From CAIQPS01 sp963783835 (GTDB taxonomy: Bacteria; Actinomycetota; Thermoleophilia; RBG-16-64-13), in assembly GCA_963783835.1 (NCBI GenBank), contig CAWAOX010000014.1, positions 248,001-312,000 of the forward strand: DNA of 64,000 nt, written 5' to 3'. Below are positions 51,042 to 59,235 of the stretch, one piece after another. The notes under the pieces were generated by a model. It did not search any database, was not told the DNA's origin, and was given only the letters and a program-made list of their open reading frames with translations. How positions within the stretch are numbered: position 1 is the first letter of the stretch; each line of letters opens with the position of its first letter. The translations under genes and the position numbers were made by a program.

Positions 51042-51944
51042 ATGGGCGGAGCGCAAACGGGCGACGGGGACCCGGCGCAAGAGAGAAGCGCGGAGCCGGT
51101 GGGCGAGTCGGGCCCCGAGCCGGGCTGGGTCGACGCCCACGTGCACGTCTTTCCCCCCGAGATGATCGAGCGGCGGGAGGCATATCTTTCCCGGGACGAC
51201 CGGTTTGCCGCCTTGTACAGTTCTCCGCGCGCCCGCATGGCGACCGCGGGTGAAGTGGTGGCCCACATGGACGAGACCGGAGTGGCGCAGTCGATCGTCT
51301 TCGGCTTCCCTTTTGAAGATGAGGGCCTCTGCCGGGCGGTCAACGACTACGTGCTCGGCGCGGCGGCTGAGTGGCCGGACCGGCTCGCCGGTCTCGCCTG
51401 CGTATCGCCGGGGAAACCGGGAGATGTCGGTGAGCTGGAACGCTGTCTGGACGCCGGGATGCGGGGTTGCGGAGAGCTGGCCCCGGGCGGCGCGCCCGAC
51501 GATCTCGACAGCCTGGCGGGATTGGCAGGGGTACTCCGAGAGCGGGGATTGCCGCTACTGCTCCACGCCAACGAACCCGTCGGGCACGAGTATCCTGGGA
51601 AGAGGGGCTTCGGTCCCGCGGCGTGCGTCGCCTGTGCTACCGCCAACCCCGGGCTGAAACTGGTGTTCGCTCATATGGGCGGGGGCGCCTTCCTCTACGA
51701 GGCCATGCCAGAGCTGCGGCAGGTCCTGGCCGACGCCTACTACGACACCTCGGCGGTACCGTATCTCTACGACGCCGGGATCTATCGGGCGGTCGAGGCG
51801 ACTGCGGGGGCGCACAAGCTGCTTTTCGGGAGTGACTACGCTCTGCTCTCGCCCGCGCGCTACCGCGAGGGCCTGGACGCGCTGTCTCCGGCGGCGCGAG
51901 CGGCTATCTGTGGCGACAACGCACGAAAGGTCTTCAAGCTATGA
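51042..51944 (+). CDS. amidohydrolase family 2 protein
   Basis: TIM-barrel metal hydrolase/decarboxylase of 300 residues. Metal-site motifs: DAHVHVFPP, LLHANEPVGHEYPG, FAHMGGG and FGSDYALLSP. Substrate unknown; family members are decarboxylases or lactonases. Starts 7 nt after ddl and its stop overlaps larB (ATGA). Confidence 0.88.
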   Translation: MGGAQTGDGDPAQERSAEPVGESGPEPGWVDAHVHVFPPEMIERREAYLSRDDRFAALYSSPRARMATAGEVVAHMDETGVAQSIVFGFPFEDEGLCRAVNDYVLGAAAEWPDRLAGLACVSPGKPGDVGELERCLDAGMRGCGELAPGGAPDDLDSLAGLAGVLRERGLPLLLHANEPVGHEYPGKRGFGPAACVACATANPGLKLVFAHMGGGAFLYEAMPELRQVLADAYYDTSAVPYLYDAGIYRAVEATAGAHKLLFGSDYALLSPARYREGLDALSPAARAAICGDNARKVFKL

Positions 51945-52840
51945 GCCAGGCGGCCAATCACAGTCACGACTTGCGCCGGTTGCTCGAGGCGCTGCTGTCC
52001 GGCGACCTGGGCCTGGACGACGTCCTCCAGAAGTTGCGGCTGCTGCAGGTGACGCAACTGGGCGAGTTCGCCCGGTTGGACCTGAACCGCGACCTCCGCA
52101 AGGGAGTGCCCGAGGTGGTCTACGCGCCCCGCAAACGCGATGCGGACCTCGAGGCGATCGTGCGGCGTTTCCTCGCGGATAGGGGCCTCGCCCTGGTCAG
52201 CCGGCTGGAACCGGACCGGGCGGAACGGTTGCGGCAGGCTCTGACCGGCCGGACCGCGGGCGTGGAAGTCACGAGCGGCGCGGGCAGCGCGCCGCCTGGC
52301 GCGGCGGGGCTTGGCGAGGCGGCGACGCCCGCGCCGCTGGCCGGGCCCGTCCAGAATCTGACCTTCGCCTACGATTTCACCGCCGCGGTGCTGGCCGCGT
52401 ACACGCCGGCCTACCGAGCCCCAGAGCCCCACGGCTGTGTGGGTCTGCTTACCGCCGGCACGTCCGATATCCCCGTGGCCGAAGAAGCCGCTCTGGTGAT
52501 CACCCACATGGGGTGCCGGGTGGAGCGCGGCTACGACACGGGGGTCGCCGGAGTCCACCGTCTGCTCGAGCCGCTCACCCGGATGATCGAGAGTGGCGTC
52601 GACGTGCTTGTGGTAGCGGCCGGGATGGAAGGCGCACTGCCGTCGGTCGTCGCCGGGCTGGTCGACGTGCCCGTCATCGGGGTCCCTACCTCCACCGGGT
52701 ACGGGCTGGGAGGAGACGGGACTGCCGCGCTCTATTCGATCCTGCAGAGTTGCTCGCCCGGGCTCGTCGCCGTGAACATCGACAACGGCGTGGGAGCGGG
52801 CGCCGCAGCGGCGCTCATCGCGCGGCGCCGCCGCGAGTAG
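51941..52840 (+). CDS. larB: nickel-pincer cofactor biosynthesis protein LarB
   Basis: Carboxylase/hydrolase acting on nicotinate adenine dinucleotide in the first step of the Ni-pincer cofactor; 299 residues. C-terminal PurE-like domain: LLTAGTSDIPVAEEAA, GVAGVHRLL, VAAGMEGALPSVVAGL, PTSTGYG and NIDNGVGAG. The cofactor also needs LarC and LarE, which are not in this window. A stable hairpin (52860-52880) lies downstream, inside the convergent wecB. Confidence 0.93.
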   Translation: MSQAANHSHDLRRLLEALLSGDLGLDDVLQKLRLLQVTQLGEFARLDLNRDLRKGVPEVVYAPRKRDADLEAIVRRFLADRGLALVSRLEPDRAERLRQALTGRTAGVEVTSGAGSAPPGAAGLGEAATPAPLAGPVQNLTFAYDFTAAVLAAYTPAYRAPEPHGCVGLLTAGTSDIPVAEEAALVITHMGCRVERGYDTGVAGVHRLLEPLTRMIESGVDVLVVAAGMEGALPSVVAGLVDVPVIGVPTSTGYGLGGDGTAALYSILQSCSPGLVAVNIDNGVGAGAAAALIARRRRE

Positions 52841-54010
52841 CTAGCCGGCAGCCGGTCGGGCCGGAGCGAAAGGCTCCGGCGGCGAGGCGCGAAGACCGAA
52901 GTGGAACTCGAGGTGGTCGGCGATGCGCTCGGCCGCGTGGCCGTCTCCGTAGGGGTTGACCGCCTGCGCCATGCGGTCATAGGCTGATCGGTCGCTCAAG
53001 AGCGCGAGCAACTCCGAGGCGATCGCGTCAGTCTCTGTGCCCACCAGTAACGCCGTCCCCGCGGCCAGGCCCTCGGGCCGTTCCGTCGTGTCCCGCATCA
53101 CCAGCACGGGCTTACCCAGGGAAGGCGCTTCCTCCTGCAGCCCACCGGAATCGGTGATGACCAGGTCGACGGCCTTCATCAGGTGGACGAAGGGCAGGTA
53201 CGGAAGCGGCTCGCAGAAGACCACTTGGCCGATGGATCCCAGTACTTCCTTGAAGGTCTTCCGCACTACCGGATTCAGGTGGATGGGGAAGACGAAGGTG
53301 ACGGAAGGCATCTGCGCGCACGCGCGCTCTATCGCCCGGGCCACCTGCTCCATGGGCACGCCCCAACTCTCCCGCCGGTGAACGGTGACCAGGACCTTCG
53401 GCCCCGGCCGGCCAAGGGCCTCGGCCAGGGGGGGCTCCAGCGGCGGCGCCGGCATGCCGGCGGTGGCCAGCAAGGCGTCGATGACCGTGTTGCCGGTGAC
53501 GATCAGGTTCTGTTCGGCGATGCCCTCAGCCCGCAACGCCTCGGCGGCAGCCGCGGTCGGGGCGTAGTGGATCAGGGCGAGGCGATCGGCGAGGCGGCGG
53601 TTGATCTCCTCCGGGTAGGGACTGTAGATGTCGTTGGTACGCAGCCCGGCCTCGACGTGGGCGACCGGTATCATCCGGTAGAAGGCGGCCAGGGCGGCGG
53701 CGAAGGTGGTGGTGGTGTCGCCGTGGACCAGCACCATGTCGGGCCGAGCGGCCCGGAGCACCGGGTCGATGCCCGTGAGTACGGCCGACGTTATGTGGCC
53801 CAGACTCTGCCTGTCCCGCATGATCCGCAGGTCGTGGTCCACCGGGAGGGAGAATGTGTCGACCACCTGGTCGAGCATCTCCCGGTGCTGTCCGGTGAGA
53901 CACACGAATACCTCGAACCGCCCGCGGCGCCGGAGTTCCAGCACCACGGGAGCCATCTTGATCGCCTCCGGCCGGGTACCGAAGGCGATGAATACGGAGG
54001 GACGGGACAC
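52841..54010 (-). CDS. wecB: UDP-N-acetylglucosamine 2-epimerase (non-hydrolysing)
   Basis: Converts UDP-GlcNAc to UDP-ManNAc; 389 residues. Typical marks: FGTRPEAIKMAPV, TGQHREMLDQV, VHGDTTTTFAAALAAFY, HVEAGLRTND, YPEEINRRL and TDSGGLQEEAPSLGKPVLVMRD. Its stop abuts that of larB. It is divergent from, and probably serves, the polysaccharide genes that follow. Confidence 0.96.
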   Translation of the reverse strand: MSRPSVFIAFGTRPEAIKMAPVVLELRRRGRFEVFVCLTGQHREMLDQVVDTFSLPVDHDLRIMRDRQSLGHITSAVLTGIDPVLRAARPDMVLVHGDTTTTFAAALAAFYRMIPVAHVEAGLRTNDIYSPYPEEINRRLADRLALIHYAPTAAAAEALRAEGIAEQNLIVTGNTVIDALLATAGMPAPPLEPPLAEALGRPGPKVLVTVHRRESWGVPMEQVARAIERACAQMPSVTFVFPIHLNPVVRKTFKEVLGSIGQVVFCEPLPYLPFVHLMKAVDLVITDSGGLQEEAPSLGKPVLVMRDTTERPEGLAAGTALLVGTETDAIASELLALLSDRSAYDRMAQAVNPYGDGHAAERIADHLEFHFGLRASPPEPFAPARPAAG

Positions 54011-54061
54011 GCTGATCGGCGCTCCTTGGGTGGACGGTCTCCTTGGCTCGACTCTAGCCGA

Positions 54062-54122
54062 GGGCTAGTGGAAACGCAAACCCCAGCCTATTCCGATAGA
54101 ATTCGGAGAACTGGGCTAGTGG
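54062..54122 (+). promoter_or_regulatory. promoter region of the polysaccharide genes with repeats
   Basis: TAGAAT (54097-54102) is a likely -10 box and is centred in a perfect 5-bp inverted repeat TCCGA/TCGGA (54092-54107). A 10-bp direct repeat GGGCTAGTGG occurs at 54062-54071 and 54113-54122 around it. Confidence 0.4.
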
Positions 54123-54146
54123 CGGGAGTTGCCAAAGGATGGTGCG

Positions 54147-54641
54147 TTGAGCCGCATTCTTGATGACCGGGGCCGGTTGTTCGGCAAGGTCAATATCGTG
54201 GACCTCGTGGTGCTGTTGGTCATAGCGGCCGTGGTGGTGTTCGCCGCCGTCCGTCTGACCGGCGGCGGCGCCGTCGAGACCGTCCCGGTGAGGGTCACCT
54301 TCATCGACGCTCGGGTCGACAACGCGCTTGTCGCAGGACTGCAGACAAAGGGCACCGTCAAAGACCTGGGGGGCAGCGTCATCGGCGAGGTGCAGAGCGT
54401 GCAGGTGACCCCCAGCGTGGAGGAGCTCTTGACCACGGGGGGAGAGTTCAAGACGTTCGCATCCGCGACCCAAAGCGATGTGACGTTCGTGGTGCTGGGT
54501 GAGGGCACCATCTCCGACTCGACGGTGCATATCGGCCGAGTGGCGGCTCGGGTAGGGGCCGAGGTCAAGCTCATCGGGCCGGGCTACGAGGCCCAGACGA
54601 CGATAGCAGAGGTCGTGTGGGGTGCGGAGGCTCTGAAGTAG
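54147..54641 (+). CDS. DUF4330 family membrane protein
   Basis: 164 residues. The family N-terminus ILDDRGRLFGKVNIVDLVVLL leads into one membrane helix, then an extracytoplasmic beta-rich domain. I take the TTG at 54147 because AAAGGA lies 7 nt upstream; a TTG at 54129 opens the same frame. DUF4330 proteins often sit near polysaccharide loci; role unknown. Confidence 0.85.
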   Translation: MSRILDDRGRLFGKVNIVDLVVLLVIAAVVVFAAVRLTGGGAVETVPVRVTFIDARVDNALVAGLQTKGTVKDLGGSVIGEVQSVQVTPSVEELLTTGGEFKTFASATQSDVTFVVLGEGTISDSTVHIGRVAARVGAEVKLIGPGYEAQTTIAEVVWGAEALK

Positions 54642-54684
54642 CGCCCCGGCTCGAGACCGAGCGCGTTCGTGATGGAGCATCGGC

Positions 54685-56583
54685 ATGAAAGTCGTTGAGC
54701 GTTCGCTCTCGTATCGATCCGTCCGGGCCGCCTTCGAGTGGTCGAGCCGGACCGCGGGGTGTTCCGCCACCGGCCGGATCTTCGACCGGCTTGCTCGGGC
54801 CTCAGGGCCGGCGCTAGCCGATAGCAGGGTGTTTGGCACTGGGCGTGCCCGCCCGACGTTCGCCGTGCAGGGTCTCGTCGTGGGCGGAGCTGGCGCGCAG
54901 ACGCTTCGCTCAGCGGCCGCTGGGGCGCCGTCGTCGATCCTTGCCGGGGGGGGTTGGCTTCGCCTGGTCGGCGCCGGATCGGTCGGGCTCGGGTGCGGCC
55001 TGCTGTTCTCTCGGGCGACGGTCCCTGAAGTAGCGGTGGCTATCGTCGTGATCATAGCCGGCCTGCTGCTTGCCCTGGCGGGTCCGGCGGCACGTGCCTC
55101 TATCGGCGAGAGCGCCCTGGCCCGGCTGGCTGGTCGGGGAGGGACGGCCCGCGGGCGGGGGCCGGCCGCCCCCGGCGATCGCGGCACTGGTGGCGCCTCT
55201 ACCGAGGTAGCCGGCGTCACCCGCACGACGTGGTCCGCCATGCTCCTCTGCGCTGCCGCCGGGGTGATGGCCGGGGCGGCGCCCGGAAACGGGGGGAGGC
55301 TCGTTCTCGCCCTCGTGTTCGCGATCGTGGCCGCGGGGCTTCTGCTGTGGCGCCCGGAAGCGATCCTCCTCGTCGTTGCCGCCTTTCCTTGGCTGGATTG
55401 GGTCGCCCGGGGCACGCTGGGCGGTCTGGGCCCGCTGTGGGACGACGCCCTGCTCGCCGTCTCGGTCGGCCTGCTCCTGTGGTCGGTGTTCGTGCTTGGC
55501 CGGAGCTTTCCCCGCACCGTGCCCATCGCCTTGCCAGTCCTGCTCGCCCTGGCCGCCGCGATTGGCTCCATCGTGGTGCGCGGAGTCCCGACCGACGTGG
55601 GGCTCTACGGGCTCCGCGTGCTCTTCGAGCCGGTGCTCTTCTACTTCATCGGCTTCCTTTTTCCCAAGGACCGCCGCTGGGTGCATGCGACGATAACGGT
55701 GTTCCTTCTGGCCTGCACGGCGCTCGCGCTCCACGGGCTCTACCAGTACGCGACGCACGCTCCCATGCCGGCTGCCTGGGTCGACGCGAGCGAGACCGGT
55801 ATCGCCGTCCGCGCCTATTCGGTCGTGCAGAATCCCAACGTCTTGGGGGCGGTACTGGCCATGGGTTCTCTGATCTCGGGAAGCCTGGCTCTCTCCCGGG
55901 CGTTCCAGGGGGCGCGGCGGCTTCTCCTCGCGGCGCTTTGTCTCGTGCAACTGGCCGCTCTCGCCGTCACCTTCAGCCGGGGCGCCTGGCTCGGGCTCGT
56001 GGTGGGGCTTCTGGCGATGATCATCCTCGCCTACCGGCGCTACCTGGTGGCGATGCTGGCGGCCGGGGTCGTCGCCTGGTTCGCCGCACCGCGGGTGTTT
56101 ATCGAGCGGCTCATGTTCGCCTTCACCAGCGCGTACGTGATGAAGAGCAGCGCCGGACTGGGGCGCCTGTATCGCTGGGACGCGGCTCTTCACCACATTC
56201 TTGAGCACCCGCTCTTTGGGCTCGGGCTGGGCACCTTTGGCGGTACCGCCGCGTACCTGTTCGGCTACTGGGCACTCTGGGTGGACAACTTCTATCTCCA
56301 GATGGCGGCCGAAGGAGGACTGCTGCTTCTCGCGTTCTTCCTCTGGGTGCTGCTGAGAGGCGCCAGAGGACTGGTGCAAGGGAATCGGGTCACCACCGAC
56401 CCCTATCTGAAAGCGCTTACCGCGGGCACGTTCGGGGCGTTCCTTGCTGTGGCTGTGGCCAACGCCTTCGAGGGCGACTGGGAGACCCTGGCGGTGGGCG
56501 TGGAGTACTGGTTCCTCGCCGGACTGGTCACATCGGCGGCGCTTGAGGCGAGAACGGCCGAGAGCAGCGAGGCAGCGAGTTGA
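54685..56583 (+). CDS. O-antigen ligase/polymerase (Wzy-like) membrane protein
   Basis: 632 residues with about ten or more hydrophobic helices and the Wzy_C-type loop (VQNPNVLGAVLAMGSL, RGAWLGLVVGLLAM, HPLFGLGLGTFGG). The first about 110 residues are not typical and may be a regulatory or misassigned start. Probable polymerase or ligase of a lipid-linked or surface glycan. Confidence 0.85.
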   Translation: MKVVERSLSYRSVRAAFEWSSRTAGCSATGRIFDRLARASGPALADSRVFGTGRARPTFAVQGLVVGGAGAQTLRSAAAGAPSSILAGGGWLRLVGAGSVGLGCGLLFSRATVPEVAVAIVVIIAGLLLALAGPAARASIGESALARLAGRGGTARGRGPAAPGDRGTGGASTEVAGVTRTTWSAMLLCAAAGVMAGAAPGNGGRLVLALVFAIVAAGLLLWRPEAILLVVAAFPWLDWVARGTLGGLGPLWDDALLAVSVGLLLWSVFVLGRSFPRTVPIALPVLLALAAAIGSIVVRGVPTDVGLYGLRVLFEPVLFYFIGFLFPKDRRWVHATITVFLLACTALALHGLYQYATHAPMPAAWVDASETGIAVRAYSVVQNPNVLGAVLAMGSLISGSLALSRAFQGARRLLLAALCLVQLAALAVTFSRGAWLGLVVGLLAMIILAYRRYLVAMLAAGVVAWFAAPRVFIERLMFAFTSAYVMKSSAGLGRLYRWDAALHHILEHPLFGLGLGTFGGTAAYLFGYWALWVDNFYLQMAAEGGLLLLAFFLWVLLRGARGLVQGNRVTTDPYLKALTAGTFGAFLAVAVANAFEGDWETLAVGVEYWFLAGLVTSAALEARTAESSEAAS

Positions 56584-57737
56584 AGCCACTGCGAGTGCTG
56601 CACGTCATCGGCGGTGACGACACCGGCGGGGCCATGAGCTACCTGCTACCGCTGCTGACCGCTATGCGCGCTCAAGGCTGCGATGCCCATCTGCTCTGTC
56701 TTGGCGACGGTGGACTCGCCCACGCCGCCTCCCGGCGGGGTCTGCCGTGCACGGTCCTCCCCATGAGTCACCCGTGGGATACCCGCGTGCTTCCGGCGCT
56801 TCGCCGCCACGTCGCCTCGGGGGATTGGCAGGTGGTGCACACACACGGCATGCGCGCGAACCTGCCGGCGCGCCTGGTGCTCCCGACGGTGTCCGGCCGG
56901 CCGCTTCTCTTTGCTTCGGTCCACTCCGATCTGGCTCTCGATTATCCGAGCGCGGCTAAGTCTCAGGGCTATGCCGTCATCAATCGGCTCACCCGCGCGA
57001 TCGTCGACGGATTCTGCTGCGTCTCCGAAGATCTTGCCCGCAGGTTGGTCGAGAATGGCGTACCCCGCTCGAAGATCCACGTGGTGCATCCCGGTATCGA
57101 ACTACCCGGCCCCACCGTCACCCGGGTGGTAGCGTCGGCGCTGGATGCAGGCGCCGACGCCGCCGGCACGGTGGTGGGAACGGTCGCGCGTCTGGTCGAG
57201 GTGAAAGACCTTGGGCTGCTGCTCGACTCGGTAGCCATCCTGGAGGAGAGGGTCCCGGGCGTGCGAGTACTCGTCGTCGGGGATGGCCCGGAGCGCCACC
57301 GGCTAGAGAGCCGGGCGGCCGAGAAGGGCCTGAAGGGCCGGGTGGAGTTCCTGGGCCAGGTACGGAGAGTGTGGCCGGCGCTCGCCCGTCTCGACGTGTT
57401 CATGATGACGTCTGAATACGAGGGGGTACCGATCTCGGTGCTCGAGGCGATGGCGATGGGCCTGCCTGTGGTGGCGACGGCGGTCGGCGGCGTGCCGGAA
57501 GCTGTCGAAGAGGGAGTGACCGGGTTCCTGGTGAAGAGGGAACGTGACCGTGCCGCCACCGCCGCTGCTCTCGCGGCCCGCACGGCGGAACTGCTCCTCG
57601 ACACAGAGCTCCGCGAGCGTATGGGAGAGGCCGGGAGGAGCCGCGTGGCGGCGAGCTTCTCCTCAGAGGCTGCCGGCCGGAAGATGTTGAGCGTATACGG
57701 AAGGGTGCTGGCGGGCTCGGCGGGCGGCCGGGAATGA
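56580..57737 (+). CDS. glycosyltransferase family 4
   Basis: GT-B glycosyltransferase, 385 residues. N-terminal HVIGGDDTGGAMSYLLPLL; donor domain with VGTVARLVEVKDLGLLL, GDGPERHRLE and EGVPISVLEAMAMGLPVVAT (E-x7-E motif). TTG start overlaps the polymerase stop (TTGA). Confidence 0.93.
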   Translation: MKPLRVLHVIGGDDTGGAMSYLLPLLTAMRAQGCDAHLLCLGDGGLAHAASRRGLPCTVLPMSHPWDTRVLPALRRHVASGDWQVVHTHGMRANLPARLVLPTVSGRPLLFASVHSDLALDYPSAAKSQGYAVINRLTRAIVDGFCCVSEDLARRLVENGVPRSKIHVVHPGIELPGPTVTRVVASALDAGADAAGTVVGTVARLVEVKDLGLLLDSVAILEERVPGVRVLVVGDGPERHRLESRAAEKGLKGRVEFLGQVRRVWPALARLDVFMMTSEYEGVPISVLEAMAMGLPVVATAVGGVPEAVEEGVTGFLVKRERDRAATAAALAARTAELLLDTELRERMGEAGRSRVAASFSSEAAGRKMLSVYGRVLAGSAGGRE

Positions 57738-57750
57738 TCTGGAGGCGGAG

Positions 57751-59235
57751 ATGATGAGGGGCAAGGACATAGTCTGCATCTCCTCCCTCGATTGGGACGC
57801 GCCGTGGACCAGCAGGCAGCAGATCATGCACAGGCTGGCCGAAGCGAATCAGGTGCTGTACGTGGAAGAGCCCGTGACCGCCCTCTCGCCGCCGAAGGCA
57901 CCGGGCAGGCGGAGCCGGTGGAAGGCGGTCGTTCCCGAGCTACGCAAGACCCAGCCCGGGCTTTGGGTGCTCACCCCACCTCCCTTGTCGCCGTTCGGTG
58001 ACACGTATCCCCGGGTCAACGAGGCCAACCAGCGGCTGCTGGCGGGGTACGTGAATTGGGCTACTCGCGAGATCGGGATGGACGACATAGTGTTATGGAC
58101 CTATTTGCCCGGCTCCTGCGCCCTCATAGACCACATCACGCCGAAGGCGGTCGTCTATCATCGCGTCGACGAGCACTCCGCATTCCCCGGCTTCGTCCGG
58201 CCGGAAGTCGTCAAAGGCTACGACGATGAGCTCATGCGGAGGGCCGATCTGGTCCTGACCTCGGTGCAGGACGTGCCGCTCTCAGGGCAGGGTGTCGAGG
58301 AGATACGGGCTCTCGTGGAGGACATGCTGGCCCGCGTCGAACGCGGCCGGACTGCCGGCGGAGCCGCCGCGGGCGGGGACGCATGGGGAACCGCGACGCC
58401 CGCTGCGACCCGGGAGGGATCGGTCTGGCCGGCCGTCTCGGTACTCGGTTTCCGGCTGGACCTCGTCGGGCTGGAGGAGGCTGCCCAGTGGGTGACAGCC
58501 GCCGCCGGCAACCTTCCGCGTGACTCTGCCGCGATACCGTCCACCGGCCGCACCGCTCTCGCGGTCTCGTTCAACCCGGAGTTGGTGATGGAGGCCCTCG
58601 AGAATCCCCTGGCTGCCGAGGCCCTTCGGAGTGCGGACCTCAGCTACCCCGACGGCGTAGGCGCCGTGTGGGCGGCGCGCAGGAGGATGGAGCTTGGACC
58701 GGCGCTGGATCCCGGTCCCGAGCGGGTCGCCGGGATCGATCTGGCCCAGCGCGTCCTCGAACTCGCTGCGGAAACAGGCGCGCCGGTCTACTTCTTGGGA
58801 GCCCGGCCGGGCGTCGCCGAAGAGGCGGCCCGCCGGCAGCGGCTGACCCTGCCGGGCCTTCAGATCGCCGGTTGCCGCGACGGCTATTTCTCGGCCGCCG
58901 ACGAAGAATCGGTCGTTGCCGCCGTCCGCGCGTCGGGAGCGGCGATCCTGCTTGTCGCCATAGGGGCGCCGAAACAAGAGACGCTCTTGTATCGGCATCG
59001 CGACGAGTGGGGAGCGGCCGTCGCTCTTGGGGTCGGAGGAAGCTTCGATGTTTGGGCCGGCAGGGCCGCGCGGGCTCCGGAGTGGGTCCGCAGAGCGGGA
59101 GCGGAATGGCTCTACCGTCTGGCCCGCGAACCCAAGCGGCTGCGGAGACAACTGGTATTGCCTCGCTTCGTCTACCGGGTCGTCAGCGCGGCGCCCGAGA
59201 GAGCGCCCGGCGGAGAAAGAGGAGTTGGCGCTTGA
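57751..59235 (+). CDS. fusion of a truncated glycosyltransferase to a WecG/TagA/CpsF domain
   Basis: 494 residues. The first about 170 resemble the acceptor half of a GT-B enzyme (CISSLDWDAPWTSRQQIMHRL, VVYHRVDEHSAF), and residues about 175-195 (GVEEIRALVEDMLARVERG) look like the C-terminal tail of such an enzyme, so the donor domain is missing. Residues about 230-475 are a GT26 domain: ALAVSFNPELVMEAL, YPDGVGAVWAARR, VYFLGARPGVAEEA, LVAIGAPKQETLL, VGGSFDVWAG. GGAGG lies upstream of the ATG. WecG-type enzymes transfer ManNAc-type sugars to lipid-linked acceptors. Confidence 0.85.
   Translation: MMRGKDIVCISSLDWDAPWTSRQQIMHRLAEANQVLYVEEPVTALSPPKAPGRRSRWKAVVPELRKTQPGLWVLTPPPLSPFGDTYPRVNEANQRLLAGYVNWATREIGMDDIVLWTYLPGSCALIDHITPKAVVYHRVDEHSAFPGFVRPEVVKGYDDELMRRADLVLTSVQDVPLSGQGVEEIRALVEDMLARVERGRTAGGAAAGGDAWGTATPAATREGSVWPAVSVLGFRLDLVGLEEAAQWVTAAAGNLPRDSAAIPSTGRTALAVSFNPELVMEALENPLAAEALRSADLSYPDGVGAVWAARRRMELGPALDPGPERVAGIDLAQRVLELAAETGAPVYFLGARPGVAEEAARRQRLTLPGLQIAGCRDGYFSAADEESVVAAVRASGAAILLVAIGAPKQETLLYRHRDEWGAAVALGVGGSFDVWAGRAARAPEWVRRAGAEWLYRLAREPKRLRRQLVLPRFVYRVVSAAPERAPGGERGVGA

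Noticed and set aside
52860..52880. Perfect 8-bp GC hairpin as larB terminator
   Set aside because: No T run follows and it lies in wecB coding sequence, so it is not listed as a terminator.
54054..55571. 505-codon minus frame over the DUF4330 and polymerase genes
   Set aside because: Low-complexity Ser/Arg/Pro product; the plus-strand genes have membrane helices and family motifs.
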